A DNA stretch of 6,648 bases, from assembly GCA_021821585.1 (NCBI GenBank), contig JAKACF010000171.1, positions 1 to 6,648 on the forward strand, given 5' to 3'. The DNA is from Actinomycetes bacterium (GTDB taxonomy: Bacteria > Actinomycetota > Acidimicrobiia > Acidimicrobiales > Bog-793). Under the pieces are notes generated by a model, which ran no database searches, was not told where the DNA came from, and saw only the letters and a list, made by a program, of their open reading frames with translations. Shown here piece by piece: positions 1-6,563 of this stretch (position 1 is the stretch's first letter; each line of letters starts with the position of its first letter). The position numbers and the translations under genes were made by a program.

Positions 1-1
1 G

Positions 2-670
2 CTCCATGCCGAGGCCTGGAAGCAGGCCTTCGACGAGTTCCTCGCCCGCCGGGCGGCACGGGACGGCACGGCGTTCGTCGCGTTCGACGCCCTGGCCGAC
101 TACGACGAGTACGTCGACGGCCGGCCGCGCGAGGACGGCACCCGCACCTTCCTGCAGGCCCGCGGCATCGACCTCCCCGAAGGCCGGGCCGACGACGCGC
201 CGGGCACCGAGACGGTGCACGGCATCGCCAACCGGAAGAACGACATCGTGCTCGCGTTGATGTCCGAGCGCGGGGTCGACGTCTACCCCGGATCGCTGCG
301 CTTCGTGCGCGAGGCCCGCCGCCTCGGCCTCGCCACCGCCGTCGTCTCCTCCAGTGCCAACACCGTGGCGGTGCTGCGTGCCGCCGGGCTCGAGGGGCTG
401 TTCGACGTCCGGGTCGACGGCGTCGTCGCCGTGGAGGAGCACCTGAGGGGCAAGCCGGCGCCGGACACCTTCCTCGCCGCCGCCACCCGCCTCGGGCGGG
501 CGCCCGCCGACTGCGCCGTGTTCGAGGACGCCCTCGCCGGCGTGGCGGCAGGGCGCGCCGGAGGCTTCGGCCTCGTCGTCGGGGTCGACCGGGTGGGGGC
601 GGCCGCCGAGCTCACCGCCCATGGCGCCGACGTCGTCGTCGCCGACCTCGCCGAGCTCGTCGAGGCCTAG
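2..670 (+). CDS. Beta-phosphoglucomutase-like HAD hydrolase, 5'-truncated
   Basis: C-terminal 222 residues of a HAD-superfamily (subfamily IA) protein; the reading frame enters from the left edge and ends at TAG 668-670. By family knowledge this type isomerises beta-glucose 1-phosphate to glucose 6-phosphate in the cytosol. Visible in the fragment: the helical cap with Y37-V-D-G-R-P-R-E-D-G46, typical of beta-phosphoglucomutase-family hydrolases; motif II serines S116-S118 in the run VVSSSAN; motif III Lys K151 in GKPAPD; and motif IV acidic pair E175-D176 in VFEDALAG. The N-terminal nucleophile motif DxDG must lie about 15-20 residues upstream, outside the window, so activity cannot be confirmed here. 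The next gene starts one base after this stop and encodes a GH65 enzyme, the usual partner, which supports the sugar-phosphate role. Mycobacterium tuberculosis has a comparable neighbouring pair (Rv3400/Rv3401, from memory). Internal GTG/ATG codons near 215 and 260 are not the start, because the upstream frame clearly encodes the cap domain. Confidence 0.93.
   Translation, partial: LHAEAWKQAFDEFLARRAARDGTAFVAFDALADYDEYVDGRPREDGTRTFLQARGIDLPEGRADDAPGTETVHGIANRKNDIVLALMSERGVDVYPGSLRFVREARRLGLATAVVSSSANTVAVLRAAGLEGLFDVRVDGVVAVEEHLRGKPAPDTFLAAATRLGRAPADCAVFEDALAGVAAGRAGGFGLVVGVDRVGAAAELTAHGADVVVADLAELVEA
662..665 (+). promoter_or_regulatory. Ribosome binding site for GH65 gene
   Basis: GAGG lies 6 bases before GTG 672 and inside the last codons of the HAD gene. 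It favours GTG 672 over the in-frame ATG at 621, which has no purine-rich element at a suitable distance and would overlap the HAD gene by 50 bp. Confidence 0.5.
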
Positions 671-671
671 C

Positions 672-3029
672 GTGTTCCGGCACCCTGCCTTCAGCGTCGA
701 GCCGTGGTCGGTCACCGAGGAGTCCCTCGACCTCGACGTGCTCGCCCAGAGCGAGTCGGTCTTCGCACTCTCGAACGGGCACCTCGGCCTGCGGGGCAAC
801 CTCGACGAGGGCGAGCCCCACGGCCTGCCGGGCACCTACCTCAACTCGGTCTACGAGCTGCGCCCACTGCCCTATGCCGAGGGCGGCTTCGGCTACCCGG
901 AGTCCGGCCAGACGATCGTCAACGTCACGAACGGCAAGCTGATCCGCCTGCTCGTCGACGACGAGCCCTTCGACGTCCGCTACGGCGAGCTCGTGTCGCA
1001 CCGCCGGGTCCTCGACCTGCGTGCCGGGCTGCTGCGCCGCGACGTCGAGTGGAAGAGCCCTGCCGGCGCCCCGGTGCGGGTCCGCTCGACGCGACTCGTG
1101 TCGCTCGTCGAGCGGGCGATCGCCGCCGTCTGCTTCGAGGTGGAGCCCCTCGACCAGGCCGTCCAGGTGGTCCTCCAGTCCGAGCTCGTCGCCAACGAGG
1201 CCCTCCCGGCGCGCCCGGCCGAGGACCCACGGGCCGCCGCCGCCCTCCACCAGCCGCTCGAGAGCGAGGAGGCGCTCTCCTGGGACACCGGCGGCATGCT
1301 CGTGCACCGCGTCAAGCGGAGCGGCCTGCTGCTGGCGGCGGCCATGGAGCACGTCGTCGAGGCCCCCGCCGGGAGCGAGATCTCGACGGAGTGCTCGCCC
1401 GACGTCGCCCGCCTCACCGTGATCGGGCGGCTCCAGCCGGGTGAGCGGCTCGTGCTCACGAAGTTCCTCGCCTACGGCTGGTCGGCCATGCGCTCGCGCC
1501 CGGCCCTGCACGACCAGGTACGGGGGGCGCTGCAGGCCGCCCGCCACACGGGTTGGGAGGGCCTGTGCAGCGAGCAGGAGCGCTTCCTCGAGGAGTTCTG
1601 GGACGGCGTCGACGTCGAGCTCGACGGGGACCCCGAGGTCCAGCAGGCCGTCCGTTTCTCGATCTTCCACGTGCTGCAGGCCGGCGCCCGGGCGGAGGGA
1701 CGGCCGATCCCCGCCAAGGGACTCACCGGTCCGGGTTACGACGGGCATGCCTTCTGGGACACCGAGGTCTACGTGCTCGCCCTGCTCAGCCTGTGCCGTC
1801 CCGACGCCGTCGCGGACGCGCTGTCCTGGCGACAGGCCACCCTCCCGGCGGCGCGCGCACGCGCCCGCCAGCTGAATCTCGCCGGTGCCGTCTTCCCCTG
1901 GCGGACGATCAACGGGGCCGAGTGCTCGGCCTACTGGCCCGCTGGCACCGCCGCCTTCCACATCGGCGCCGGCATCGCCCACGCGGTGCTCCGCTACCTG
2001 CGGGCGACGGGTGACGAGGAGTTCGCGGCCGGCACCGGCCTCGAGCTGCTCGTCGAGACGGCGCGCCTGTGGTGCACCCTCGGCCACCACCACGTCGACG
2101 GCACCTTCCGCATCGACGGGGTGACCGGGCCGGACGAGTACAGCGCCCTGTCGGACAACAACGTCTACACGAACTTGATGGCCGAGCAGAACCTGCGTGC
2201 GGCCGCCGAGGGCTGCGCCCGCCACCCGGCCGCCGCAAGAGCCCTCGGCGTCGACGACGAGGAGGCCGCCTCGTGGCGCGACGCCGCCCGGGACATGTAC
2301 GTGCCCTACGACGCCCGCCTCGGCGTGCACCCCCAGGCGGACGGCTTCACCGACCACGAGGCGTGGGACTTCGCCGCCACCGACGCCGAGCAGTACCCGC
2401 TGCTCCTGCACTTCCCCTACTTCGACCTCTACCGCAAGCAGGTCGTGAAGCAGGCCGACCTCCTGCTCGCCATGCAGCTGCGGGGGGATGCCTTCACCCC
2501 CGAGCAGAAGGCGCGCAACGTCGAGTACTACGAGCCGATCACCGTCAGGGACTCCTCGCTCTCGGCCTGCAGCCAGGCCGTCATGGCGGCCGAGACGGGG
2601 CACCTCGACCTCGCCTACGACTACGTCGGCGAGTCCTCGCTCATCGACCTCGACGACCTCGAGCACAACACGAGCGACGGGCTGCACATGGCGTCGCTCG
2701 CCGGGGCGTGGATCTCCCTCGTCGAGGGCCTCGGCGGCCTCCGGCTCCACGAGGATCGGCTGCTGTTCCGGCCGCGCCTGTCGAACCGGCTCCACGGGCT
2801 GCGCTTCCGGCTGATCTACCGCGCCCGTCGCCTCGAGGTCGACGTGCGGGCCTCCGAGGCCCGCTACCGCCTGCTCGCCGGCGACGAGCTGACGCTCTTT
2901 CACTACGACGCCGCGCTCCACCTCGATCCCGGCGGCGAGGAGCGCCGAGCGATCCCGCCTCTCGTCGCCCGCCCCCGCCCGCGCCAGCCGCTCGGCCGCG
3001 AGCCGCGTCGGGCGAGCCGCGGTCGCTGA
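672..3029 (+). CDS. Glycoside hydrolase family 65 alpha-disaccharide phosphorylase
   Basis: Complete 785-residue GH65 protein, the usual family length. GH65 enzymes are inverting phosphorylases (or hydrolases) acting on maltose, trehalose, kojibiose and similar sugars, releasing beta-glucose 1-phosphate. Visible order: N-terminal beta-sandwich beginning FRHPAFSVEPW, with SNGHLGLRGNLDEG near residue 35-48; the (alpha/alpha)6 barrel with FWDTE at 361-365; catalytic acid E489 in TGPDEY; sugar-binding pair K593-Q594 in VVKQAD; phosphate-site elements S628-S629-L-S631 and H672 in GLHMAS; then a C-terminal beta-sheet domain. E489 and H672 fall close to the positions known in Lactobacillus brevis maltose phosphorylase, so a phosphorylase is more likely than a hydrolase. 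Exact substrate cannot be read from sequence alone. I chose GTG 672 because it sits one base after the HAD stop, has a GAGG upstream, and homologues begin just before the HPAF segment; ATG 621 would add 17 Ser/Pro-rich residues. The last 30 residues are Arg/Pro-rich, probably a disordered tail. Confidence 0.95.
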   Translation: MFRHPAFSVEPWSVTEESLDLDVLAQSESVFALSNGHLGLRGNLDEGEPHGLPGTYLNSVYELRPLPYAEGGFGYPESGQTIVNVTNGKLIRLLVDDEPFDVRYGELVSHRRVLDLRAGLLRRDVEWKSPAGAPVRVRSTRLVSLVERAIAAVCFEVEPLDQAVQVVLQSELVANEALPARPAEDPRAAAALHQPLESEEALSWDTGGMLVHRVKRSGLLLAAAMEHVVEAPAGSEISTECSPDVARLTVIGRLQPGERLVLTKFLAYGWSAMRSRPALHDQVRGALQAARHTGWEGLCSEQERFLEEFWDGVDVELDGDPEVQQAVRFSIFHVLQAGARAEGRPIPAKGLTGPGYDGHAFWDTEVYVLALLSLCRPDAVADALSWRQATLPAARARARQLNLAGAVFPWRTINGAECSAYWPAGTAAFHIGAGIAHAVLRYLRATGDEEFAAGTGLELLVETARLWCTLGHHHVDGTFRIDGVTGPDEYSALSDNNVYTNLMAEQNLRAAAEGCARHPAAARALGVDDEEAASWRDAARDMYVPYDARLGVHPQADGFTDHEAWDFAATDAEQYPLLLHFPYFDLYRKQVVKQADLLLAMQLRGDAFTPEQKARNVEYYEPITVRDSSLSACSQAVMAAETGHLDLAYDYVGESSLIDLDDLEHNTSDGLHMASLAGAWISLVEGLGGLRLHEDRLLFRPRLSNRLHGLRFRLIYRARRLEVDVRASEARYRLLAGDELTLFHYDAALHLDPGGEERRAIPPLVARPRPRQPLGREPRRASRGR

Positions 3030-3079
3030 GCCGCCTCGCCGTTCCCGCCGTCCCCGCGCCGGGACCGGCGCCGGCGCCA

Positions 3080-3085
3080 TAGCGT
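3080..3085 (+). promoter_or_regulatory. Possible -10 element of a leaderless promoter
   Basis: TAGCGT fits TANNNT and ends 5 bases before GTG 3091, the spacing expected if transcription starts at the start codon itself, as is common in Actinobacteria. No recognisable TTGACA-like -35 lies upstream, and no good Shine-Dalgarno is present before 3091. The match is short and could be chance. Confidence 0.25.
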
Positions 3086-3090
3086 GGAAC

Positions 3091-3660
3091 GTGATGACGC
3101 CGACAGCCGGTGGCCGACACGAGGGCGCCACAGGACGCCTGAGGAGCTGGCTCGGCGTGGCCGGTGGGGCGAGCTCGGTCGAGTGGGAGCCGGCGCGCGA
3201 GGAGCATCTGCGGGTCAGCCTCCCGGTGAGCCGACCGGTCGGCGAGATCGACCGGATCCTGCATGTCGAACCGGCGGAGCTCATCCGCCTCGCGTACGGC
3301 GGGGAGTCCCTCGCCATGCCGCGCATCGTCCGCCTCCGGCTCTCCCGCCGGCTCTCCCGGCTAGAGGTACCGGTCGAGGTCGACTGCGTCACGCCGGTGA
3401 CCGGCGGCGCCGAGGCAGGCATCACGATCCGCTGGCGGGCCGCCGCCCTCGAGGGCTTCTTCCCCGAGATGTCCGCCGACCTCCACGTGCAGCCGCACAG
3501 CTCGGGGGGCGCCTCCCTCGTGCTGGACGCCCGCTACCGGCCCCCGGGCGGGCTGCTCGGCCTGCTCGTCGACCAGCTCCTCGGCCGATTCGTCGCCGCC
3601 ACCACCGCTCAGCAGTTCCTCGAACGGCTGGCGGCGAGCATCGACGAGCCGGTCGCCTGA
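3091..3660 (+). CDS. Hypothetical protein, SRPBCC/START-like
   Basis: A 189-residue soluble protein of unknown function, without signal peptide or membrane segment. The C-terminal part (148-189) has the pattern RYRPPGGLLG, then an amphipathic helix rich in Leu, Ala and Phe, preceded by alternating beta-strand-like segments. That is how many actinobacterial SRPBCC (START/polyketide-cyclase fold) proteins end, where the long helix closes a hydrophobic ligand cavity. The assignment rests on pattern only; no catalytic residues can be named. Third positions are almost all G or C, and the competing frame (3084-3677) is Arg/Pro-dominated, so this frame is the coding one. The start is GTG 3091 or ATG 3094, directly adjacent; a possible leaderless -10 at 3080-3085 fits the former. 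The gene begins 61 bp after the GH65 stop, so co-transcription is possible, but nothing links it to sugar metabolism. Other possibility: a lineage-specific protein of another small alpha/beta fold. Confidence 0.8.
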   Translation: MMTPTAGGRHEGATGRLRSWLGVAGGASSVEWEPAREEHLRVSLPVSRPVGEIDRILHVEPAELIRLAYGGESLAMPRIVRLRLSRRLSRLEVPVEVDCVTPVTGGAEAGITIRWRAAALEGFFPEMSADLHVQPHSSGGASLVLDARYRPPGGLLGLLVDQLLGRFVAATTAQQFLERLAASIDEPVA

Positions 3661-3917
3661 GCGAGATGAGCGCCTGAAGGGATCCGCCTCGAAGCCGGGC
3701 GATGCCGGGAGCCCGTCGTCCCTCGCTGCGGGCGCGGATCGCCCGGGCCGGAGCGTGGTCCCACGGAGGGCGCTCTCCTGGCCCAAGGTCCGGGGCGGAA
3801 GCGACAGCCCGGTTGACATGGACGTTCGCCTGCCGCTCAGGAGCTTCCAAGCGGGTTCACAGGGGCCCTTCACACTGACTTCAGGTTGACGGGGGATGGT
3901 GAGGATGTGAGACGACC
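3661..3917 (+). other. 257-bp intergenic region upstream of LCP gene
   Basis: No convincing gene on either strand. A perfect 6-bp stem (CGGGCG 3729-3734 / CGCCCG 3740-3745, 5-base loop) lies about 70 bp after the SRPBCC-like gene and has no T-tract, so it is a weak terminator candidate at best. TTGACA at 3813-3818 matches a -35 consensus, but no TANNNT is found 16-19 bases downstream. TTCACA occurs twice, at 3856-3861 and 3869-3874, 13 bp apart. The segment 3846-3890 looks less GC-rich than the rest, as expected for a promoter area, so the LCP promoter probably lies here although I cannot place it. Confidence 0.5.
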
Positions 3918-5213
3918 ATGTCCGATCCGCTGAACCCCACGCCCCAGCACTCCCAGACCACTGCCCGAGCCGCCCGGAGGGCCGCGAGGCGGGAGAAGCG
4001 CCGCAGCCGGACCCGCCGCCAGCGCTGGACCCGGCGTGTCATCGGCGGGGTCAGCGCCGTCGTCCTCCTGGCGGTGGCGGCGGCCGGCGTCGGCTGGTGG
4101 TACATCAACTACCGGCTCGGCCAGGTGACCCGTATCCACGTCCAGAAGGGGGTCCTCGCCGCCACGCCCGCCAAGCCCGGCGCCCCCTTCAACGTCATGC
4201 TGGTCGGCTCCGACACGCGCTCGTTCGTCCACACCCACAGCCAGTCGGTCGCCTTCGGCAACACCTCGACCTACGGCGGCCAGCGGAGCGACGTCCTCAT
4301 CATCGCCCGGTTCGTCCCGGCGACCAAGCAGATCTACCTGCTCTCGATCCCGCGCGACCTGTGGGTCCACATCCCAGGCCACGTCCAGTACATCTCGGGG
4401 ATGAACCGGATCAACGCCTCCTTCAACGAAGGGCCGGGCCTGCTCATCAAGACGGTCAAGCAGGACTTCGGGATCTCGATCTCCCACTTCGCCGAGGTGA
4501 ACTTCCCGGGCTTCGAGAGGATGGTGACCTCCGTCGGCGGCATCCGGATCGACTTCCCGATGAAGCTGCGCGACTACTACAGCGGCCTCAGCATCCAGCA
4601 CACGGGCTGCCAGCTCATCTCGGGCGGGATGGCGCTCGCCTACGTGCGGAGCCGGCACCTCTACTACTACCGCAACGGGCAGTGGAACTACGACGGGATG
4701 AGCGACTGGAGCCGGATCCTGCGCCAGGACGTCTTCTTCCACGCCCTGCTCGCCCAGGTGAAGGCGAACTTCACCAACCCGCTGGCGATGAACAACCTCC
4801 TCACGGCCGCCGTCCACAACCTGGCCTTCGACTCGACGCTCACCAACAGCGACCTCGTGCACCTCGCCCTCGAGTTCCGCTCGACGACCGGCGCCGACAT
4901 CCACAACGAAGTGCTCCCGACCATCCCGACGGTGATCAACGGGATGGACGTCCTGCTGCCGGCGATGCGCTACGACCGGCCGATGATCAGGAAGTTCCTC
5001 TCCGAGGGGACGGGCCGCCACCCCGGCGCCCCGAAGGCCGCCTCGACGAGCTCCGGCCACTCGACGAGCACCACCTCCGGCGACTCGGCGAGCTCGGGCA
5101 CCTCTCCCTCGACCACCTCGCCGCCCTCCACCACGACGACGACCACGACCACGCCGCCGGCGAACGTCGTGTTCGACACCCAGTCGGAACCCTGGAACGG
5201 GACACCCTGTTGA
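3918..5213 (+). CDS. LytR-CpsA-Psr (LCP) family cell wall glycopolymer transferase
   Basis: A 431-residue type II membrane protein. LCP enzymes move glycopolymers from polyprenyl-pyrophosphate carriers to the peptidoglycan outside the membrane (arabinogalactan or teichoic/teichuronic-type polymers, depending on the organism). Visible: a cytoplasmic tail with a dense Arg/Lys cluster at 17-40; one membrane helix at about 41-65; the LCP domain at about 91-275 with MLVGSDTR (94-101), RSD (123-125), SIPRDLWV (143-150), MNRINASF (162-169), VGGIRIDFP (206-214), GCQLISGG..AYVRSRH (230-247) and SRILRQ (265-270). The conserved Arg/Asp residues R123, D125, R146, D147, R244 and R246, which bind metal and pyrophosphate in the family, are all present. 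A further extracellular segment runs to about 373, followed by a Ser/Thr-rich linker and a final Cys. I see no separate LytR_C domain. ATG 3918 is the only possible start, as TGA lies in frame at 3900-3902; the ribosome site is weak (GAGG 3901-3904, 13 bases away). Acceptor and polymer are unknown. Confidence 0.95.
   Translation: MSDPLNPTPQHSQTTARAARRAARREKRRSRTRRQRWTRRVIGGVSAVVLLAVAAAGVGWWYINYRLGQVTRIHVQKGVLAATPAKPGAPFNVMLVGSDTRSFVHTHSQSVAFGNTSTYGGQRSDVLIIARFVPATKQIYLLSIPRDLWVHIPGHVQYISGMNRINASFNEGPGLLIKTVKQDFGISISHFAEVNFPGFERMVTSVGGIRIDFPMKLRDYYSGLSIQHTGCQLISGGMALAYVRSRHLYYYRNGQWNYDGMSDWSRILRQDVFFHALLAQVKANFTNPLAMNNLLTAAVHNLAFDSTLTNSDLVHLALEFRSTTGADIHNEVLPTIPTVINGMDVLLPAMRYDRPMIRKFLSEGTGRHPGAPKAASTSSGHSTSTTSGDSASSGTSPSTTSPPSTTTTTTTTPPANVVFDTQSEPWNGTPC
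5037..5162 (+). repeat. Low-complexity Ser/Thr/Pro-coding stretch in LCP gene
   Basis: Codons 374-415 of the LCP gene encode a 42-residue linker made nearly entirely of Ser, Thr, Pro, Gly and Ala, ending in eight consecutive Thr codons (5130-5153) that mix ACC and ACG. It is predicted to be a disordered extracellular linker in the wall, possibly glycosylated. Such codon tracts tend to vary in length between strains. Confidence 0.85.
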
Positions 5214-5276
5214 GGTTCCCGGCACCCCCTCCCCGCCCGCTGGCCGGCAGCGCGCCGGGGGAGCCTGTGCCGGGTT

Positions 5277-5305
5277 CACCGGGGGCCAGGAGAGCCGACC
5301 CGGTG
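5277..5305 (+). terminator. 7-bp inverted repeat, possible part of terminator
   Basis: CACCGGG (5277-5283) pairs with CCCGGTG (5299-5305) across a 15-base loop, 63 bp after the LCP stop. There is no T-tract. It is immediately followed by a stronger hairpin, and the two may act together. Chance is possible in such GC-rich DNA. Confidence 0.3.
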
Positions 5306-5312
5306 TGACGCC

Positions 5313-5346
5313 CGGGTTCGGGCACCTGCGCCCGTGCCCGAACCCG
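5313..5346 (+). terminator. 13-bp perfect hairpin, probable U-less terminator of LCP gene
   Basis: CGGGTTCGGGCAC (5313-5325) is the exact reverse complement of GTGCCCGAACCCG (5334-5346), with an 8-base loop. The stem includes two A/T pairs (TT against AA) and is uninterrupted. It lies about 100 bp after the LCP stop with no coding sequence on either side, and no T-tract follows. Actinobacteria often end transcripts at strong stems without a U tail, so termination or 3'-end protection is the simplest reading; a protein-binding palindrome is the alternative. Confidence 0.6.
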
Positions 5347-5536
5347 CCCGGAACCGACGACGTCCGGACACTCCGGCACCTGCCGGCTGAACGTCTCCGA
5401 CCGGGCTCGCACGGCACGCCCTCGCTCGCCGGGAGTGCACGACGCCTGCTCATGGGCGCCGGGTCCTGCGCGCCCGGCAATGCCCTGCGAGGATGGGTGG
5501 ACGCCCTGTGGTCGGCCGGCTCTCGGCCGTGTGGAG

Positions 5537-5542
5537 AAGGAG
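5537..5542 (+). promoter_or_regulatory. Ribosome binding site for oxidoreductase gene
   Basis: AAGGAG ends 4 bases before ATG 5547 and is the best Shine-Dalgarno match in the window. It fixes the start at 5547 and excludes the in-frame start at 5493, which would add 18 residues unlike the family N-terminus. Confidence 0.75.
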
Positions 5543-5546
5543 CGAG

Positions 5547-6371
5547 ATGCGCTACGGCATGATCCTTCCCGGTGGCAGTGCCCCCGAGCAGCTGCGCCAG
5601 GCGATGATGGCGGAGGAGTCGGGATGGGACGGCGTCTTCGTGTGGGAGGCCGCCTACGGGGTCGATGCCTGGTCGCTCCTCGCGGCGGTCGCCGTCAGGA
5701 CGACGCGGGTCACGATCGGGACGCTCCTCACGCCCCTTCCCTGGCGGCGCCCGTGGAAGGTGGCGAGCCAGGTCGCCACGGTCGACCAGCTCTCGGGAGG
5801 CCGCGTGGTGCTCACGGTCGGGATCGGGGCGATCACCGACGATCTCCCGCTGACCGGCGAGGTGACCGAGCTCAAGGAGAGGGCGGAACGCCTCGACGAG
5901 GGGATCGACCTCATGCGGGTCCTCTGGGAAGGTGGATCGGTCTACCACGGTCGCTTCTACGAATACGAGGCGGGAACCCTCGACGAGCTTGCCTCGATGG
6001 GCGGACCCGTGCGCCCGCGGATCCCGATCTGGACGGTCGCCGTCTGGCCCCGAGCGAAGTCGATGAACCGGGCGCTTCGCTGCGAGGGGGCGGTGCCCCA
6101 GTACGAGGGGATCGGCGACGACGCGCAGCCCGAGCACGCCCGGGCCGTCCGGGAGTACCTCGACGCCCGAGGAGGCTCCGGAATCGACCTCGTGGCGCAG
6201 GGCGAGACACCAGCGGAGGATCCGGAGGCCGCCCGGGCCGTGGTTGCAAGGTGGGCGGAGGCGGGCTGCACGTGGTGGCTCGAGACGCGCTGGGAGATGC
6301 CGCACGGCAGCGCTGCGCGGATGCGGCAGGTGACCGAACGGCTGAAGGCAGGGCCGCCGCGCGCTGCGTAG
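5547..6371 (+). CDS. Luciferase-like (LLM class) flavin/F420-dependent oxidoreductase
   Basis: A complete 274-residue protein with the bacterial-luciferase TIM-barrel signature. It starts MRYGMILPGG (strand beta-1), then AEESGWDGVFVWE (22-34), VRTTRVTIGT (50-59) with the strand after the first helices, RRPWKVASQVATVDQLSGGR (67-86), the cofactor loop VLTVGIGA (88-95), and RAERLDEGIDLMRVLWEG followed by HGRFYEY. The C-terminus is Trp-rich (W243, W244, W249) and ends KAGPPR, as in many short actinobacterial LLM proteins. These enzymes use F420 or FMN; in Actinobacteria F420 is common, but no residue seen here decides between them. Substrate is unknown. After VGIGA the sequence runs ITDDLPLTGE, whereas many relatives have a longer aromatic-containing loop there, so the pocket edge may differ. 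It appears to be a single-gene unit between a hairpin-rich gap and a convergent neighbour. Confidence 0.92.
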   Translation: MRYGMILPGGSAPEQLRQAMMAEESGWDGVFVWEAAYGVDAWSLLAAVAVRTTRVTIGTLLTPLPWRRPWKVASQVATVDQLSGGRVVLTVGIGAITDDLPLTGEVTELKERAERLDEGIDLMRVLWEGGSVYHGRFYEYEAGTLDELASMGGPVRPRIPIWTVAVWPRAKSMNRALRCEGAVPQYEGIGDDAQPEHARAVREYLDARGGSGIDLVAQGETPAEDPEAARAVVARWAEAGCTWWLETRWEMPHGSAARMRQVTERLKAGPPRAA

Positions 6372-6563
6372 TGCCAGCTGCGGCAGCGTCGGAGATGACA
6401 GAGCCTGACCGAGCTCAGCCTCGACGGGCTCGGAGAGATCCTCACGAACCGAGCCCGGAAGGCCCCGGGCAGATGGCCGAAGAGCTGAGGCACTCGGCAA
6501 CTGCGAGCTGCGCGCCGTCGCGGGGCGGCGGGCGTGGGTCCGGGTGGAGCAGTCCCTGCCCGC
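6372..6563. other. 192-bp gap between convergent genes
   Basis: No credible gene on either strand. It contains a 9-bp inverted repeat near its middle, listed separately. Nothing else is recognised. Confidence 0.5.
6425..6457. terminator. 9-bp inverted repeat between convergent genes, likely bidirectional terminator
   Basis: CGGGCTCGG (6425-6433) is the exact reverse complement of CCGAGCCCG (6449-6457), with a 15-base loop. It lies 53 bp after the oxidoreductase stop and 106 bp after the stop of the minus-strand gene, where a shared terminator would be expected. There is no T-tract on either side. Confidence 0.5.

Larger units (their letters stand above)
5214..5546 (+). other. 333-bp hairpin-rich gap between LCP and oxidoreductase genes
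   Basis: I see no convincing gene. A plus-strand frame at 5305-5562 lacks family resemblance and overlaps the next gene's start. Besides the two hairpins listed separately, CCGGC 5373-5377 / GCCGG 5382-5386 forms a 5-bp stem with a 4-base loop. No clear -35/-10 pair for the downstream gene is visible. Confidence 0.5.

Noticed and set aside
612..3425. 937-codon open frame on the minus strand opposite the GH65 gene
   Set aside because: The sense strand encodes an unmistakable GH65 protein with all motifs. The antisense frame is a by-product of GC-biased third positions, and its translation is a Val/Glu/Gly/Arg-rich sequence with no family resemblance.
3084..3677. Alternative 197-codon plus-strand frame over the SRPBCC-like gene
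   Set aside because: Arg/Pro/Gly-dominated translation with poor third-position bias; the 3091 frame shows the normal codon pattern.
3813..3841. TTGACA as part of a complete sigma-70-type promoter
   Set aside because: The -35 match is perfect, but no TANNNT occurs 16-19 bases downstream, so I do not call a promoter.
3862..3870. GGGGCCC-type palindrome as an operator
   Set aside because: The GGGCCC core is only 6 bp and expected by chance at this GC content.
5305..5562. 85-codon plus-strand frame in the gap before the oxidoreductase gene
   Set aside because: It covers the right arm and loop of the 13-bp hairpin, overlaps the oxidoreductase start in another frame, and has mixed codon usage; no ribosome site or family resemblance.
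3870..6500. 876-codon open frame on the minus strand opposite the LCP and oxidoreductase genes
   Set aside because: It runs across two well-supported plus-strand genes and a hairpin-rich gap, is Arg/Gly/Pro-rich, and has no recognisable domain; it is an artefact of base composition.
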